Below are positions 16,739-25,744 of a DNA stretch of 64,000 bases, one piece after another (positions within the stretch are counted from its first letter, which is position 1; every line of letters begins with the position of its first letter). Made by a program: the position numbers and the translations under genes. Source of the stretch: Sinorhizobium sp. RAC02 (GTDB lineage: Bacteria > Pseudomonadota > Alphaproteobacteria > Rhizobiales > Rhizobiaceae); the NCBI RefSeq assembly GCF_001713395.1, contig NZ_CP016452.1, forward strand, positions 1,488,001 to 1,552,000. Reading direction: 5' to 3'. The notes under the pieces were generated by a model, which ran no database searches, was not told the origin of the DNA, and saw nothing but the letters and a program-made list of their open reading frames with translations.

Positions 16739-17356
16739 TTACGAGCCCGGCCGTGGCAGGTATTTGTCGAGGTCATCCGCGACGCTTGTGGGCGGCGCGA
16801 TCATCCAGAGGACTTCAGCGGTTTCCGTGCCGATGTTTTCGGTCTTGTGCGGAACCGAGCTTGGATATTCGATGCTGTCGCCGGCCGACAGCACATGGCG
16901 TTCCTCGCCGAGGGTGAGCTCTACCTTGCCCTGCAGAACGAAGAAGAGTTCATGCGAATCCCCATGGCTGTAAGGCTTGTCGCCCGTCGAGCCACCGGGA
17001 TCGAATTCACCGATATAGACTTCCATGTCGCGGATCGGACGCCGCGACAGAAGCATCTTGCGATACCCCTCGGCCGGAGGCAGGGCAGGGCGCTCATGTT
17101 TGCGCAGGACGCGGCCGACGGGCGGAGACCCATCGTCGAAAAGGTCGGTGAGGCTGATGCCGAGTGCTCCGGCAATGCGCATCAGCGTGCTGATGTTGAC
17201 GCCGCTGAGACCACGTTCGAGCTGGCTGAGGAAGCTCGCGGTCGTGCCGGTAGCGTCTCCCAGCGTGCGCAGCGACATGCGTCGGGCGGTGCGGAAAGCC
17301 TTGACCTTCTCACCGACAACAGCCTGATTCTTCGCAGCAACAGCGATATCGTCCAT
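16739..17356 (-). CDS. XRE-family regulator with C-terminal cupin (PuuR-like)
   Basis: A 205-residue regulator: N-terminal helix-turn-helix (LRTLGDATGTTASFLSQLERGLSGV) and C-terminal cupin sensor (PYSHGDSHELFFVLQGKVELTL). This architecture is that of PuuR and relatives, which repress amine-catabolic genes and release DNA when the cupin binds ligand. ATG 17356 has AGGTGAGG directly upstream; a GTG at 17371 is a weaker alternative. It precedes the cluster A transporter on the same strand and probably controls it; see the palindrome at 17369-17389. Confidence 0.9.
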   Translation of the reverse strand: MDDIAVAAKNQAVVGEKVKAFRTARRMSLRTLGDATGTTASFLSQLERGLSGVNISTLMRIAGALGISLTDLFDDGSPPVGRVLRKHERPALPPAEGYRKMLLSRRPIRDMEVYIGEFDPGGSTGDKPYSHGDSHELFFVLQGKVELTLGEERHVLSAGDSIEYPSSVPHKTENIGTETAEVLWMIAPPTSVADDLDKYLPRPGS

Positions 17357-17368
17357 GGCCTCACCTCT

Positions 17369-17389
17369 CACTTAACACTGTATTAAGTG
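17369..17389. promoter_or_regulatory. Perfect inverted repeat at the XRE-cupin gene start (candidate operator)
   Basis: CACTTAA-N7-TTAAGTG, perfectly symmetric, centred about 20 bases before the regulator ATG. Position and symmetry suit autoregulation by the dimeric HTH protein it precedes. Confidence 0.55.
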
Positions 17390-17588
17390 GATTGGCGCTT
17401 GGCAACAGCGAATTTCACCATTGGCTGTTTTATGCGGAACGAAGCGTGAGTTTCACCTTTGCCCATGCAGGGCGTGCGCCATGATTTGCATTGTTTCGTT
17501 GACAGGAAACGTTAGCATGGAATACAAAAAATATATATAATACAAATTGTTGAATAGAAAACTGCACAGATCACTTGAATCTTGCGGC

Positions 17589-18695
17589 CTACTTTTCCCC
17601 GTCCTCACGATGCCGGTGCAGATCGAGATGAATTTGCCCGCTTTCCTGCAGAGCAGAAAGCAAGTGCCCGGGAAGGCCACCGGTTGACGCTGCGTCACCG
17701 GATCGCGCGGTCTCTGCATCCTTGACATGGTCGGCCGCTTCCCGGGCAATGGCCAGAGCGGCGGCGGCGGCGAGGAAGGCGTTGGTGCGATGATGTTCGG
17801 CGAGCCCGATCTGGGCGGCATCGATCGCGCGTCCGGCTTCGGCGATCATTGCATCCGCCGCTGCAAGCCGTGCCGAAAGCATGCCGACGATAAACGGTGC
17901 GGCATCCGCTCTATCCAGCATACGCACAAACACGCGGCGCCCCGCACCGAGATGTCGCGACGCTTCGAGAAGCAGTTCGAGGTCGTGGGGGACGGAGCGT
18001 TGCACGCCCTCGCCAGCGGGATGCAGCAGGGTATCGCCGTCGACCACGACATCCTTGAAAAGCACATGTTCAGCCGGCTGCGGCTTTCCGTTTGCCGGCT
18101 CGCAAGTGTTTGCGGCATAGCGCAGGCCCGATACACGAACCGAAAGCAGCAGTCCGGCCGTCTTGCCCCCACCGGGCCGCGCCGGCACCAGCACCCAATC
18201 AGCATGCCGCGTACAGGGGGTACAAAATGCCTCGCCGTTCAAGCGCCAGCCAAGGCCATGCGGAACCAGCGTCAACGCATCCGTCGGCGCCTCCTTGCGC
18301 TGTACTGAGGCGCCCGCAAGCCGCGCGCCGGCAAGCGCTGCGGAGAAAACCGTGTTGTGCTGTCCCTCCGCACCCAAACTTCGAACACGCTCCAGACCGA
18401 CGAAATGAGCGGCGAGAATTTCACCGAGCGTTGCCGATTGCGCCGCCGCTTCAGTACAGATGGTGGCGAGGATGGTGTTGGAGACATCGATGCCGCCGTG
18501 ATCGGTCGGTACGGAAACGCCGAGCAGACCTGAGCGTGAGAGAAGGTCAAGCCGCGCTTCCGCCGTTTCCAGAGACTGTCCAGAACCGCCAAAAACACCC
18601 GCGATCGTGCGTGCCACCGCAATCGCTTCGTCCTCCGTGCTGATGACGGCGGCGGTTCGAATGGGTCGGTCAAGCGGCGATGAAATCGTACCCAT
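17589..18695 (-). CDS. SfnB-like acyl-CoA-dehydrogenase-fold flavoprotein
   Basis: A 368-residue acyl-CoA dehydrogenase-fold protein resembling SfnB, the FMN-linked oxidoreductase group tied to sulfone/sulfonate sulfur acquisition. Recognisable parts are the N-terminal helical domain (GLLGVSVPTDHGGIDVS), a central beta domain and a C-terminal four-helix bundle. It reads away from the FAD-NAD(P)/Rrf2 genes across a shared 450-base region, consistent with one stress/sulfur regulon. An AT-rich stretch (about 17520-17560) follows its stop. The exact substrate is unknown. Confidence 0.78.
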   Translation of the reverse strand: MGTISSPLDRPIRTAAVISTEDEAIAVARTIAGVFGGSGQSLETAEARLDLLSRSGLLGVSVPTDHGGIDVSNTILATICTEAAAQSATLGEILAAHFVGLERVRSLGAEGQHNTVFSAALAGARLAGASVQRKEAPTDALTLVPHGLGWRLNGEAFCTPCTRHADWVLVPARPGGGKTAGLLLSVRVSGLRYAANTCEPANGKPQPAEHVLFKDVVVDGDTLLHPAGEGVQRSVPHDLELLLEASRHLGAGRRVFVRMLDRADAAPFIVGMLSARLAAADAMIAEAGRAIDAAQIGLAEHHRTNAFLAAAAALAIAREAADHVKDAETARSGDAASTGGLPGHLLSALQESGQIHLDLHRHREDGEK

Positions 18696-19145
18696 GTCGT
18701 CTGCTCCTTGCTGAAGGTGGTTTCAGGGCGCACAGGCTGAGACAAGTGAAAAGATCACATTCTATAGAGACTGTATAGTTTATTTCCGTTTTTCTGCCGC
18801 GAAAGCGGCGGACAGATTGCATGTCCAGAACCGACCGAACTGCGAAACCTTTAACGTTTTCAAAGCACTCATGGCGATCTAGCGGAACCCAGCGCTCGCC
18901 GCGAGAAATTCGTGCGCGAGCTCTTTGTTCCCGCATCCACGGCTTCAAGTCCGACCGACACGAGCATGTTCGCCCGCACTCTACCATTCCGCATGTCCCA
19001 TACAAGGCACTTGCCCGGGACGGTGAGGGGAACCTGGCGGATAATGCCGGCGTTTTGTTTAGCGTATTGAGAAAAATTAAAATCGATATATTTAGTAGAG
19101 ATAAGCACCTACCTTCCGGAGCGGATCCTCGCAGGAGGAATTTGA
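18696..19145. promoter_or_regulatory. Divergent intergenic region between SfnB-like and FAD-NAD(P) genes
   Basis: 450 bases with no credible gene. It must hold promoters in both directions. Visible are CTATA-N7-TATAG at 18762-18778 and an AT-rich run at about 19058-19102. The gene at 19146 has a strong GCAGGAGGAA ribosome site. Confidence 0.5.
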
Positions 19146-20507
19146 ATGACCACACACGCGGATGTTGCCGTCATCGGATCGGGCTTTTCGGCCATTGCCC
19201 TGTCGCTTAACCTCGTCGACGTGTTGCCGGCAACAGCGAGGGTCTGTCTCGTCGGCGCAACGCGCAAACGGGGGCGGGGAATCGCCTATGCCGCCAATCC
19301 TGACTGCCTTCTCCTGAACGTGCCGGCTGGCCGCATGAGCCTTTTTGCTGATCGGCCGAACCATTTCGTCGACTGGCTGGCCGAGAATGGCGCGTCGGCG
19401 GCAGGAAACGATTTCGTGCCTCGGCAACTCTACGGCCGATATCTCGGCGACAGCCTCGATGCCGCCTTGAAGCGCACGGCCAATCGCGCTGCTCTCACCC
19501 TCGTCGATGCGGAGGCCTGCAGCGCCGAGGCTGCGCAGGATGGCGGCCTGACGTTCCGGCTCTCGGACGGAACGCAGCTTGTGACCGACTTCGCAGCGCT
19601 TTGCACGGGGGTGGGGACTGCGCGCCTGCCTCTTCCGGCCGACCAGCTTTCTTCCGATATCCAGCCCTTCATCGTGCACGATCCCTGGGCAGAAGACTGG
19701 CTCGAACGCTTGCCCGGCGATGGCGACGTCCTGCTCGTCGGAACCGGCCTGACCATGACCGACCAATGCCTGCTGCTCAAACAGCGGGGCTTTCGTGGCA
19801 AGATCCACGCCCTCTCGCGCCATGCTCTGCTGCCGCAAGCACACCTTAACCAACGCGCCGATCCCGCCGCACCGGTGCTCATCCCGGGACGCGGCGAGGT
19901 GAGTGAAATGCTTGCGATCCTGCGCGCGGAAGCAGGAGTCGCACCAGACTGGCGGGCCGTCATGGACGGTCTGCGCCCGATTACCCAGGCGATATGGACC
20001 GGCTGGAGCCCCACCCAGCAAGCGCGCTTTCTGCGTCATGCCGCCACCTTCTGGAGTGTTCACCGTCACCGGATGGCACCTGGCGTCGCACGTCAAATCC
20101 AGACACTTCAACAATCCGGGCAACTTCGTTGCCACAAGGGGCGGCTGGAGGCGGTGCGACTGGTGGGCGGGCGGCTCGAGGTCCGGATCAAGACCCGCGA
20201 CGGGTTGGCGCTATCCACGGACCTGATTGTCAACTGCACCGGTTTCGACCGATGTACGGTGAAGGCTTCACCGCTTCTGACAAGCCTCGCCGATCACGGA
20301 CTGGTGCGATCGGACCCTGCCGGACTTGGCATCGACGTCGGTGAAAATTCTGCGGCTTTTGCCGTCGGTGGGAACAGCAAATCCGGCCTCTACGCCATGG
20401 GGCCGCTGACCGCCGGGCGTCACTGGGAGATTACCGCAGTACCCGATATCCGCGTCCAGGCGCGTTCGGTTGCCGAAAACATCAGCGCGAGGATTTCCGC
20501 CAGATGA
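19146..20507 (+). CDS. FAD/NAD(P)-binding protein (first of a pair)
   Basis: A 453-residue flavoprotein with an N-terminal dinucleotide motif (VIGSGFSAIAL), the GRGIAYAANPDCLLLNVPAGRMSLFADRP segment typical of the FAD_NAD_binding (PF13454-like) family in split form, and a second Rossmann motif near LVGTGLTMTDQ. Members are orphan oxidoreductases of unknown substrate. A GGAGG site precedes the ATG. An Rrf2 regulator follows 43 bases later and a distant paralogue after that. Confidence 0.8.
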   Translation: MTTHADVAVIGSGFSAIALSLNLVDVLPATARVCLVGATRKRGRGIAYAANPDCLLLNVPAGRMSLFADRPNHFVDWLAENGASAAGNDFVPRQLYGRYLGDSLDAALKRTANRAALTLVDAEACSAEAAQDGGLTFRLSDGTQLVTDFAALCTGVGTARLPLPADQLSSDIQPFIVHDPWAEDWLERLPGDGDVLLVGTGLTMTDQCLLLKQRGFRGKIHALSRHALLPQAHLNQRADPAAPVLIPGRGEVSEMLAILRAEAGVAPDWRAVMDGLRPITQAIWTGWSPTQQARFLRHAATFWSVHRHRMAPGVARQIQTLQQSGQLRCHKGRLEAVRLVGGRLEVRIKTRDGLALSTDLIVNCTGFDRCTVKASPLLTSLADHGLVRSDPAGLGIDVGENSAAFAVGGNSKSGLYAMGPLTAGRHWEITAVPDIRVQARSVAENISARISAR

Positions 20508-20550
20508 CAGGCTCGCCACGCGCCGCGCCCTTACGCGGGAGCAAGGCCCC

Positions 20551-21021
20551 ATGATCTCGCAAAAATCCAAATACGCCTTGCGTGCGCTGCGTGCTCTCGC
20601 CCGGATGCATCCCGAAGCCCCGCTGCCCATCTCTGTGATCGCCAGCCGCGAAAGCATCCCGAAGAAGTTTCTGGAGCAGATATTGCTGGAGCTGAAGCGG
20701 GCCGGTTTTGTCGCAAGCCGAAGAGGCCAACGCGGGGGATATCTGCTGCTGAGACGCCCGGATGAAATCACGTTCGGCGCCATTCTGCGCACAACTGAGG
20801 GGCCGTTGGTGCCTGTCGCATGTCTCGCAAATGGCGGCTATTGCCGGGACTGCCGCGATAAAAAGCAGTGCACCGTCCGCCGTGTCTTTGCGCGGATTGC
20901 CTTCGTATACGGCGAAATCCTCGACAATACGACTCTCGCCGACCTTCTGGATGCCTCGTCCGAAGGCGCGATCGACGGGCCGATTGCTATCAAAAACCTA
21001 GTCGCCAACAAAATACACTAA
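20551..21021 (+). CDS. Rrf2-family regulator with four clustered cysteines
   Basis: 156 residues. The N-terminal winged helix (KYALRALRALARMHPEAP, then RRGQRGGYLL) is that of Rrf2/IscR/NsrR regulators. C91, C98, C101 and C107 lie in the loop where family members bind an iron-sulfur cluster, though the spacing (C-x6-C-x2-C-x5-C) differs from IscR. It therefore probably senses iron-sulfur, redox or sulfur status. ATG 20551 is chosen because homologous proteins begin with a similar short MxSxKxKYAL sequence; upstream frame is not conserved-looking. Likely controls its two flanking flavoproteins. Confidence 0.85.
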   Translation: MISQKSKYALRALRALARMHPEAPLPISVIASRESIPKKFLEQILLELKRAGFVASRRGQRGGYLLLRRPDEITFGAILRTTEGPLVPVACLANGGYCRDCRDKKQCTVRRVFARIAFVYGEILDNTTLADLLDASSEGAIDGPIAIKNLVANKIH

Positions 21022-21097
21022 AAAGGTAGAAATTACAGAAATTAGCGTTATCATGCTGCCAGACGTCTCGTTCCAGGGTGCAGGGAAGGGGTATTGC

Positions 21098-22399
21098 ATG
21101 TTCATTGAAAGGCCCGCACGGCAAGAGAGCCCGATGATGCAAATTGCGGTGATCGGGGCAGGCCTCTCAGGCCTTGCCACGACGATCGCCCTCATGAAGC
21201 GGTTTCATCAGCCCTTCGAAGCTTGGCTGATCGATGCGGAGGACGCGCCGGGTGCCTTCGGCAATGGCCCCGCTGGGAAGGCCCTGGCCACCGAACCGGC
21301 GCGTGACCTGTCGGTCATCCCCGATCGTCCCGACGACTTCGCCGACTGGCTGAACGGCAGCCTTTTGGCCGATGGTGCGATTGCCTCGTTGCGCGGGCCG
21401 CAGGATCTGCATGTTCCCCGCGCGCTCTTCCGGGATTATGTGCTGGCCCGCTTCAGCGAGGCCCTGAGCCTTCGCAAGGACATTCGCATCCGCACCTTCC
21501 TTGGCGAGGTACGCGATGCCGTTCCCCGAAACGACCGCGTCCAGCTCCGTTTCCGGGAAGGGGACCGGGCCGAGTTCGATCATGTCTTCATTGCCACCGG
21601 CTTAGGGGCAGCACAACGCGAAGCCGATTCCTGGCGCGCGGCCCATGCGGCTGCCGATCGGCTGTCCCAATGCGAAGAACCGCCGGTACTGACACTCCTC
21701 GGCAACGGCCCGCGCTTTGCGGCGATCCTCCTTGACCTGCGCGCAAGCGGTTATGCCGGGCCGGTCAATGTCCGCGCGGCAACCGGCAGCCTGCCGCAAC
21801 CCCATGGGCGCGGCCATGACAGGGCAAATTTCGGCCCGCCGCCGGCCAGCCGTTCGCTCCGGGATGCCTTCCATTACATCCGCCGGGAGTGTCGCAGCGC
21901 AGAGAACCGGGAAACAGGCCAGTGGCAGTCGGTGGTCGACACGGCCTCCCTTCGCCTTTCCGTCGTCTGGCGCAACCTGCCGCAAAAGGAACGGAACCAC
22001 TATCGCCGCCACCTCCTGGACCTGCATCGACAGTTTTCAGTCCGCATCGCACGCGACATTCACCGCCGTCTCGTTGCCGAACTCGAAACCGGGCGCACGC
22101 ATTTCGTTTCGTCGCGCTTCCCGCAAAGGAAAGACGACAACACGATCGACTGTCGCGAAACGCCCTCGGCTTCGGCACTCGCTCGACTGCTCGGCGCGGA
22201 CCTAGGCCTGCTGAGCGTCAACGACAGCGGAGGCCTCCTTGTTGACGGCAACCCTTTGCCCGGCCTGTCATTGGTCGGCACAGCCGCCTCAAGCCTCCGC
22301 CCAGGCCCGTTCGTCTTCGCCGAAACAGTGCGGCAAGCCTATCGGGCAGTCCTCGACATGCAGCGCCACACTTTCGCCGTGGCATCATCGCGATCTTGA
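21098..22399 (+). CDS. FAD/NAD(P)-binding protein (second of a pair)
   Basis: 433 residues, same family as the 19146 gene but divergent. FAD motif IAVIGAGLSGLAT lies near the N-terminus, followed by a DRPDDFADWL segment matching DRPNHFVDWL of the first copy. ATG 21098 is preceded by AAGGGG; ATG 21134 is a shorter option. Located 76 bases after the Rrf2 gene. Function unknown; context suggests redox or sulfur metabolism. Confidence 0.75.
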   Translation: MFIERPARQESPMMQIAVIGAGLSGLATTIALMKRFHQPFEAWLIDAEDAPGAFGNGPAGKALATEPARDLSVIPDRPDDFADWLNGSLLADGAIASLRGPQDLHVPRALFRDYVLARFSEALSLRKDIRIRTFLGEVRDAVPRNDRVQLRFREGDRAEFDHVFIATGLGAAQREADSWRAAHAAADRLSQCEEPPVLTLLGNGPRFAAILLDLRASGYAGPVNVRAATGSLPQPHGRGHDRANFGPPPASRSLRDAFHYIRRECRSAENRETGQWQSVVDTASLRLSVVWRNLPQKERNHYRRHLLDLHRQFSVRIARDIHRRLVAELETGRTHFVSSRFPQRKDDNTIDCRETPSASALARLLGADLGLLSVNDSGGLLVDGNPLPGLSLVGTAASSLRPGPFVFAETVRQAYRAVLDMQRHTFAVASSRS

Positions 22400-22520
22400 A
22401 TGGCGTGCAGATACACTAGTGCGCCCGATAGTTCCATAATGCTGATTATGTGACTCCTTCGTGTGATCGGCCGGAAACGCTGCCACTTGGCGCTTCGAGG
22501 AGCAGCTCGAGGCCAGCGTG

Positions 22521-22700
22521 TCAAAGGCTCTGTGGCGCCATGAACTGGTAGTACGCCCAGACGAGCGCGATCACGATGACAACGGCGATCCAGATCAGTC
22601 CCTTTTTCGGCCTCGGCACCTCAGGTTTGTTCCCGTTGTCCTGCTGCGGCTTCCGGCGTTCGAATTTCAGAACATTGTTGTCGTTCAAGGCGCCCTCCAT
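22521..22700 (-). CDS. Small single-pass membrane protein
   Basis: 59 residues: a charged, Pro/Lys-rich N-terminus (about 1-33) followed by one membrane helix (GLIWIAVVIVIALVWAYY) and a short tail. The start is uncertain (ATG 22700 or GTG 22715); neither has a strong ribosome site. I do not recognise a family; function unknown. It precedes the GntR gene end by 60 bases on the same strand. Confidence 0.55.
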   Translation of the reverse strand: MEGALNDNNVLKFERRKPQQDNGNKPEVPRPKKGLIWIAVVIVIALVWAYYQFMAPQSL

Positions 22701-22775
22701 CGCACTGCAAGTCACGGGAATGACTTACGCGATTTGGATCGGAGGGCAAGAGCCGACCGAGCGGATCAACCATCT

Positions 22776-23462
22776 TCAGCCCGTTTTTGCCAAAGCCGCA
22801 ACCCGCGCGAAATGGCCCTGGCCAAGATAGCCGGTGCCATCGCGGATATCGGCGGCGATCGCCACCTTCAGGGCTTCGGCATCCTGCTGCACGATGGCGG
22901 CAAGCGCCTCGGCGTGGCGATCGACCTGATAGGTTTGCGAGAGGGTCTCACCGGCCCGGCGCATGAAGGGCCCGAGACGCAACCAGAGAGATTCGATGAG
23001 CGGCAGCATCACGGTGCCGGGCCGTGCCTCGTAGAGGCAGCGGTGGAAATCGAAATTCGCCTCCACCAGCCGCCCGAAATTACCGACAGCCAGTGCCTGA
23101 TCGGCCTGTTGGTCGAACGCCCGCATACGGGTCAGCCGCCTGTCGTCGATGAAGGGCATGGCACGTTCGGCGGCACGGGTTTCCAGTGCGACACGGGCTT
23201 CAAGAACTTCCTCGAAACTCTGCGGGTCGAGATCCGGCACGCGGACGCGGCGATTGTCGAGCAGTTCCAGCGCCCCTTCCGAAACCAGCCGGTGCAATGC
23301 CTCGCGCACGGGCATGGCGCTGACGCCAAGCGCCTCGGCCAATCCATTGATCGTCACCGGATCGCCCGGCTCGAACTGCCCCGTCATGATACCCCGCCGC
23401 AACACACGGTAGACCCATTGTTTGGCGGATTCGGACGCTTCACGACTGGCTGCCACGAACAT
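22776..23462 (-). CDS. GntR-family regulator, FCD/FadR subfamily (cluster B)
   Basis: 228 residues. N-terminal winged helix (TINGLAEALGVSAMPVREALHRLVSEGAL, recognition motif PVREAL) and an all-helical FCD effector domain. These regulators bind small carboxylates or amines and usually repress the neighbouring divergent operon. It reads away from the cluster B transporter across 255 bases that carry three TGATCA sites. Confidence 0.92.
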   Translation of the reverse strand: MFVAASREASESAKQWVYRVLRRGIMTGQFEPGDPVTINGLAEALGVSAMPVREALHRLVSEGALELLDNRRVRVPDLDPQSFEEVLEARVALETRAAERAMPFIDDRRLTRMRAFDQQADQALAVGNFGRLVEANFDFHRCLYEARPGTVMLPLIESLWLRLGPFMRRAGETLSQTYQVDRHAEALAAIVQQDAEALKVAIAADIRDGTGYLGQGHFARVAALAKTG

Positions 23463-23580
23463 GCTGTACCCTCCCCTCTGCAGGCCCGGCTTTTGCCGGC
23501 CTCACGCCTCAGGGCTGAATTTCAGGAGCTTTGCACGCAAAACTGATATTGTCGCAAAGCTTAAAATGGCCCTTTACAGA

Positions 23581-23646
23581 TTTGATCAAATTATGGTTTG
23601 TTGTGATCATAAGCAAGATAAGCCTATCACATAAGAGCCGTGATCA
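23581..23646. promoter_or_regulatory. Repeated TGATCA palindromes between GntR gene and cluster B (candidate operators)
   Basis: TTTGATCAAA at 23581-23590 is a perfect palindrome; its core TGATCA recurs at 23604-23609 (21 bases on, two helical turns) and at 23641-23646. Symmetric sites on one DNA face between a GntR gene and its likely target suit a dimeric repressor. Confidence 0.5.
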
Positions 23647-23717
23647 GCGGCCGGACAGAGGACAGCCGGCGGTTTGGGCGGAGGAAGCTCGAGCGTCGGT
23701 CGAAAAACGGGGAACCG

Positions 23718-24815
23718 ATGACTGATACCCGAACGACCGCAGCCCATGGCGGAGCTATAGGCTTGCATGGCATCAAGAAATGGTTCGGCACATTCCAGGC
23801 CGTCGATGACGTGACGCTGGAAATCCGCTCGAACGAATTCTTCACCCTTCTCGGCCCTTCCGGCTGTGGCAAGACCACCCTCCTGCGCATGATCGCCGGG
23901 TTCGAACTGCCCACCGAAGGGCAGGTTCTGCTTGATGGGACCGATATTTCCCGCCTTTTGCCGAACCAGCGCCCCGTCAACACGGTCTTCCAGAACTACG
24001 CCCTCTTTCCGCACCTGACGGTCGCGGAAAACATCGGCTTCGGGCTCAAGATGCTCGGCAAGCCGAAGTCGGAGATCGACTCCGTCGTCAAGGACATGCT
24101 GAAGCTCGTGCATCTCGAAGGGCGTGGCAACAACCCGGTCACGCAGCTTTCCGGCGGCCAGCAGCAGCGTGTGGCGCTCGCCCGCGCCCTCGCGCCGCGG
24201 CCGAAAGTGCTGCTGCTCGATGAGCCGCTTTCGGCGCTCGACCTGAAGCTGCGCAAGTCCATGCAGATGGAACTGAAGCGCCTGCAGCTGGAAACCGGCA
24301 TCACCTTCGTCTTCGTCACGCATGACCAGGAAGAAGCACTCACCATGTCCGACCGTATCGCCGTCATGTCGACGGGCAAGGTCCGCCAGGTGGGCTCGCC
24401 TTGGGACATCTATGATCGCCCGGCCGAACGTTTCGTCGCTGACTTCATCGGCGAGACGAACTTTCTGGAAGCCGAGGTCGTTTCCGTTGCCGGCGACAGC
24501 GCCCGCGTCCGGCTTTCCTCCGGCGCGGAAATTTCCGCGACCTATCCGGAAGGCATCACGCCGAAGGGCAAGGTTACCATTGTCGTCCGCCCGGAACATG
24601 CCCGTCTCGGTCCGCCCGGCTCCGGCGCGCTGGAGGGCGTGCTCGACGACATCGTCTACCTCGGCACGGACAATCATTTCCATGTCAAGGTCGATGGTGG
24701 CGGCACCTTCATCGTGCGCCAGCAGAATGCCAAGAGCGGCCCCTGCGGCTTCTCCGAGCAGGAACGCGTCAGCATCGCCATCAATGACGATGTCGCCCAG
24801 ATTCTGAGGGACTAG
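23718..24815 (+). CDS. ABC transporter ATPase, spermidine/putrescine type (cluster B)
   Basis: 365 residues. Walker [10 protein letters not shown], signature [15 protein letters not shown], Walker [13 protein letters not shown]-loop VTHDQEE, and a TOBE domain at the C-terminus. ATG 23718 follows ACGGGGAA; the longer frame upstream lacks family similarity. First gene of cluster B; the next starts 2 bases after its stop. Confidence 0.93.
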   Translation: MTDTRTTAAHGGAIGLHGIKKWFGTFQAVDDVTLEIRSNEFFTLLGPSGCGKTTLLRMIAGFELPTEGQVLLDGTDISRLLPNQRPVNTVFQNYALFPHLTVAENIGFGLKMLGKPKSEIDSVVKDMLKLVHLEGRGNNPVTQLSGGQQQRVALARALAPRPKVLLLDEPLSALDLKLRKSMQMELKRLQLETGITFVFVTHDQEEALTMSDRIAVMSTGKVRQVGSPWDIYDRPAERFVADFIGETNFLEAEVVSVAGDSARVRLSSGAEISATYPEGITPKGKVTIVVRPEHARLGPPGSGALEGVLDDIVYLGTDNHFHVKVDGGGTFIVRQQNAKSGPCGFSEQERVSIAINDDVAQILRD

Positions 24816-24817
24816 CC

Positions 24818-25744
24818 ATGACGCTCAGCGCTCAGGACGCCACCGAACAGCGGCAAAAGAAACATGTTCGGGATCGCTGGATGCTCAGTGCTCCAGCCCT
24901 CCTCCTCATCCTCGCGGCCAGCGTCGGCCCTCTCCTCATCGTTTTGGTCTACTCCTTTCTCGCACCAGGCAATTATGGCGACGTGAAATGGGAGTTTTCG
25001 ACGGAGGGCTGGTTCAACGTTCTCTTTACACGCGACATCTTCGACGACACCGTCTCCCTTGCGGACGCGCATTTCTCGATTTTCTGGCGCAGCGTCAAGC
25101 TCGCCTTTGCAACGACGGTGTTCTGCCTGATCTTCGGCTTTCCGACGGCCTACTTCATCGCCACGCGCGCACCGCACAACCGCTCGCTCTGGCTGTTCCT
25201 GATCACCATTCCCTTCTGGACGAACATGCTCATCCGCACCTTCGCCATTCAGGAGGTGATCCGTTCGGAAGGCATCATCAACACGCTGTTGTTGAAGATC
25301 GGCATCATCTCCGCGCCGATCCAAATGATGTTCACCGACTTCGCCATCATGCTCGGCATGACCTATGTCTTCCTGCCGCTGATGGTTCTGCCGCTTTATG
25401 CAAGCCTGGAAAAGCTGGATTTCCGGCTGATTGAGGCAGGTTACGATCTCTACGCCTCACGCTTCGGCGTGCTGTGGCGCATCATCATTCCGCTGGTCAA
25501 ACCCGGCATCATCGCAGGTTCCATCCTCGTTTTCGTACCGGCACTGTCGTCCTACGTGGTGCCGCGCGTTCTCGGCGGCGGCAAGAACCTGATGGTCGGC
25601 AACCTGATCGAGCTGCAGTTCGGCCAGGGTCGAAACTGGCCGCTTGGTGCTGCGCTTTCCGTCACGCTCGTTATCATCGTGCTCTTCGCGATGCTCTATT
25701 ATGTCCGCAATGCATCGAAGTCGGGAGGCAGCGCCCATGGCTAA
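24818..25744 (+). CDS. ABC transporter permease, PotB type (cluster B)
   Basis: A 308-residue inner-membrane permease with about six membrane helices, a long periplasmic segment after helix 1, and the EAA loop (LIEAGYDLYASRFGVLWRIIIPL). It overlaps the next permease by 8 bases. Confidence 0.92.
   Translation: MTLSAQDATEQRQKKHVRDRWMLSAPALLLILAASVGPLLIVLVYSFLAPGNYGDVKWEFSTEGWFNVLFTRDIFDDTVSLADAHFSIFWRSVKLAFATTVFCLIFGFPTAYFIATRAPHNRSLWLFLITIPFWTNMLIRTFAIQEVIRSEGIINTLLLKIGIISAPIQMMFTDFAIMLGMTYVFLPLMVLPLYASLEKLDFRLIEAGYDLYASRFGVLWRIIIPLVKPGIIAGSILVFVPALSSYVVPRVLGGGKNLMVGNLIELQFGQGRNWPLGAALSVTLVIIVLFAMLYYVRNASKSGGSAHG

Noticed and set aside
19003..19014. Sigma-54-like AGGCACTTGCCC upstream of the FAD-NAD(P) gene
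   Set aside because: The GG and GC elements are too close for a real -24/-12 promoter.
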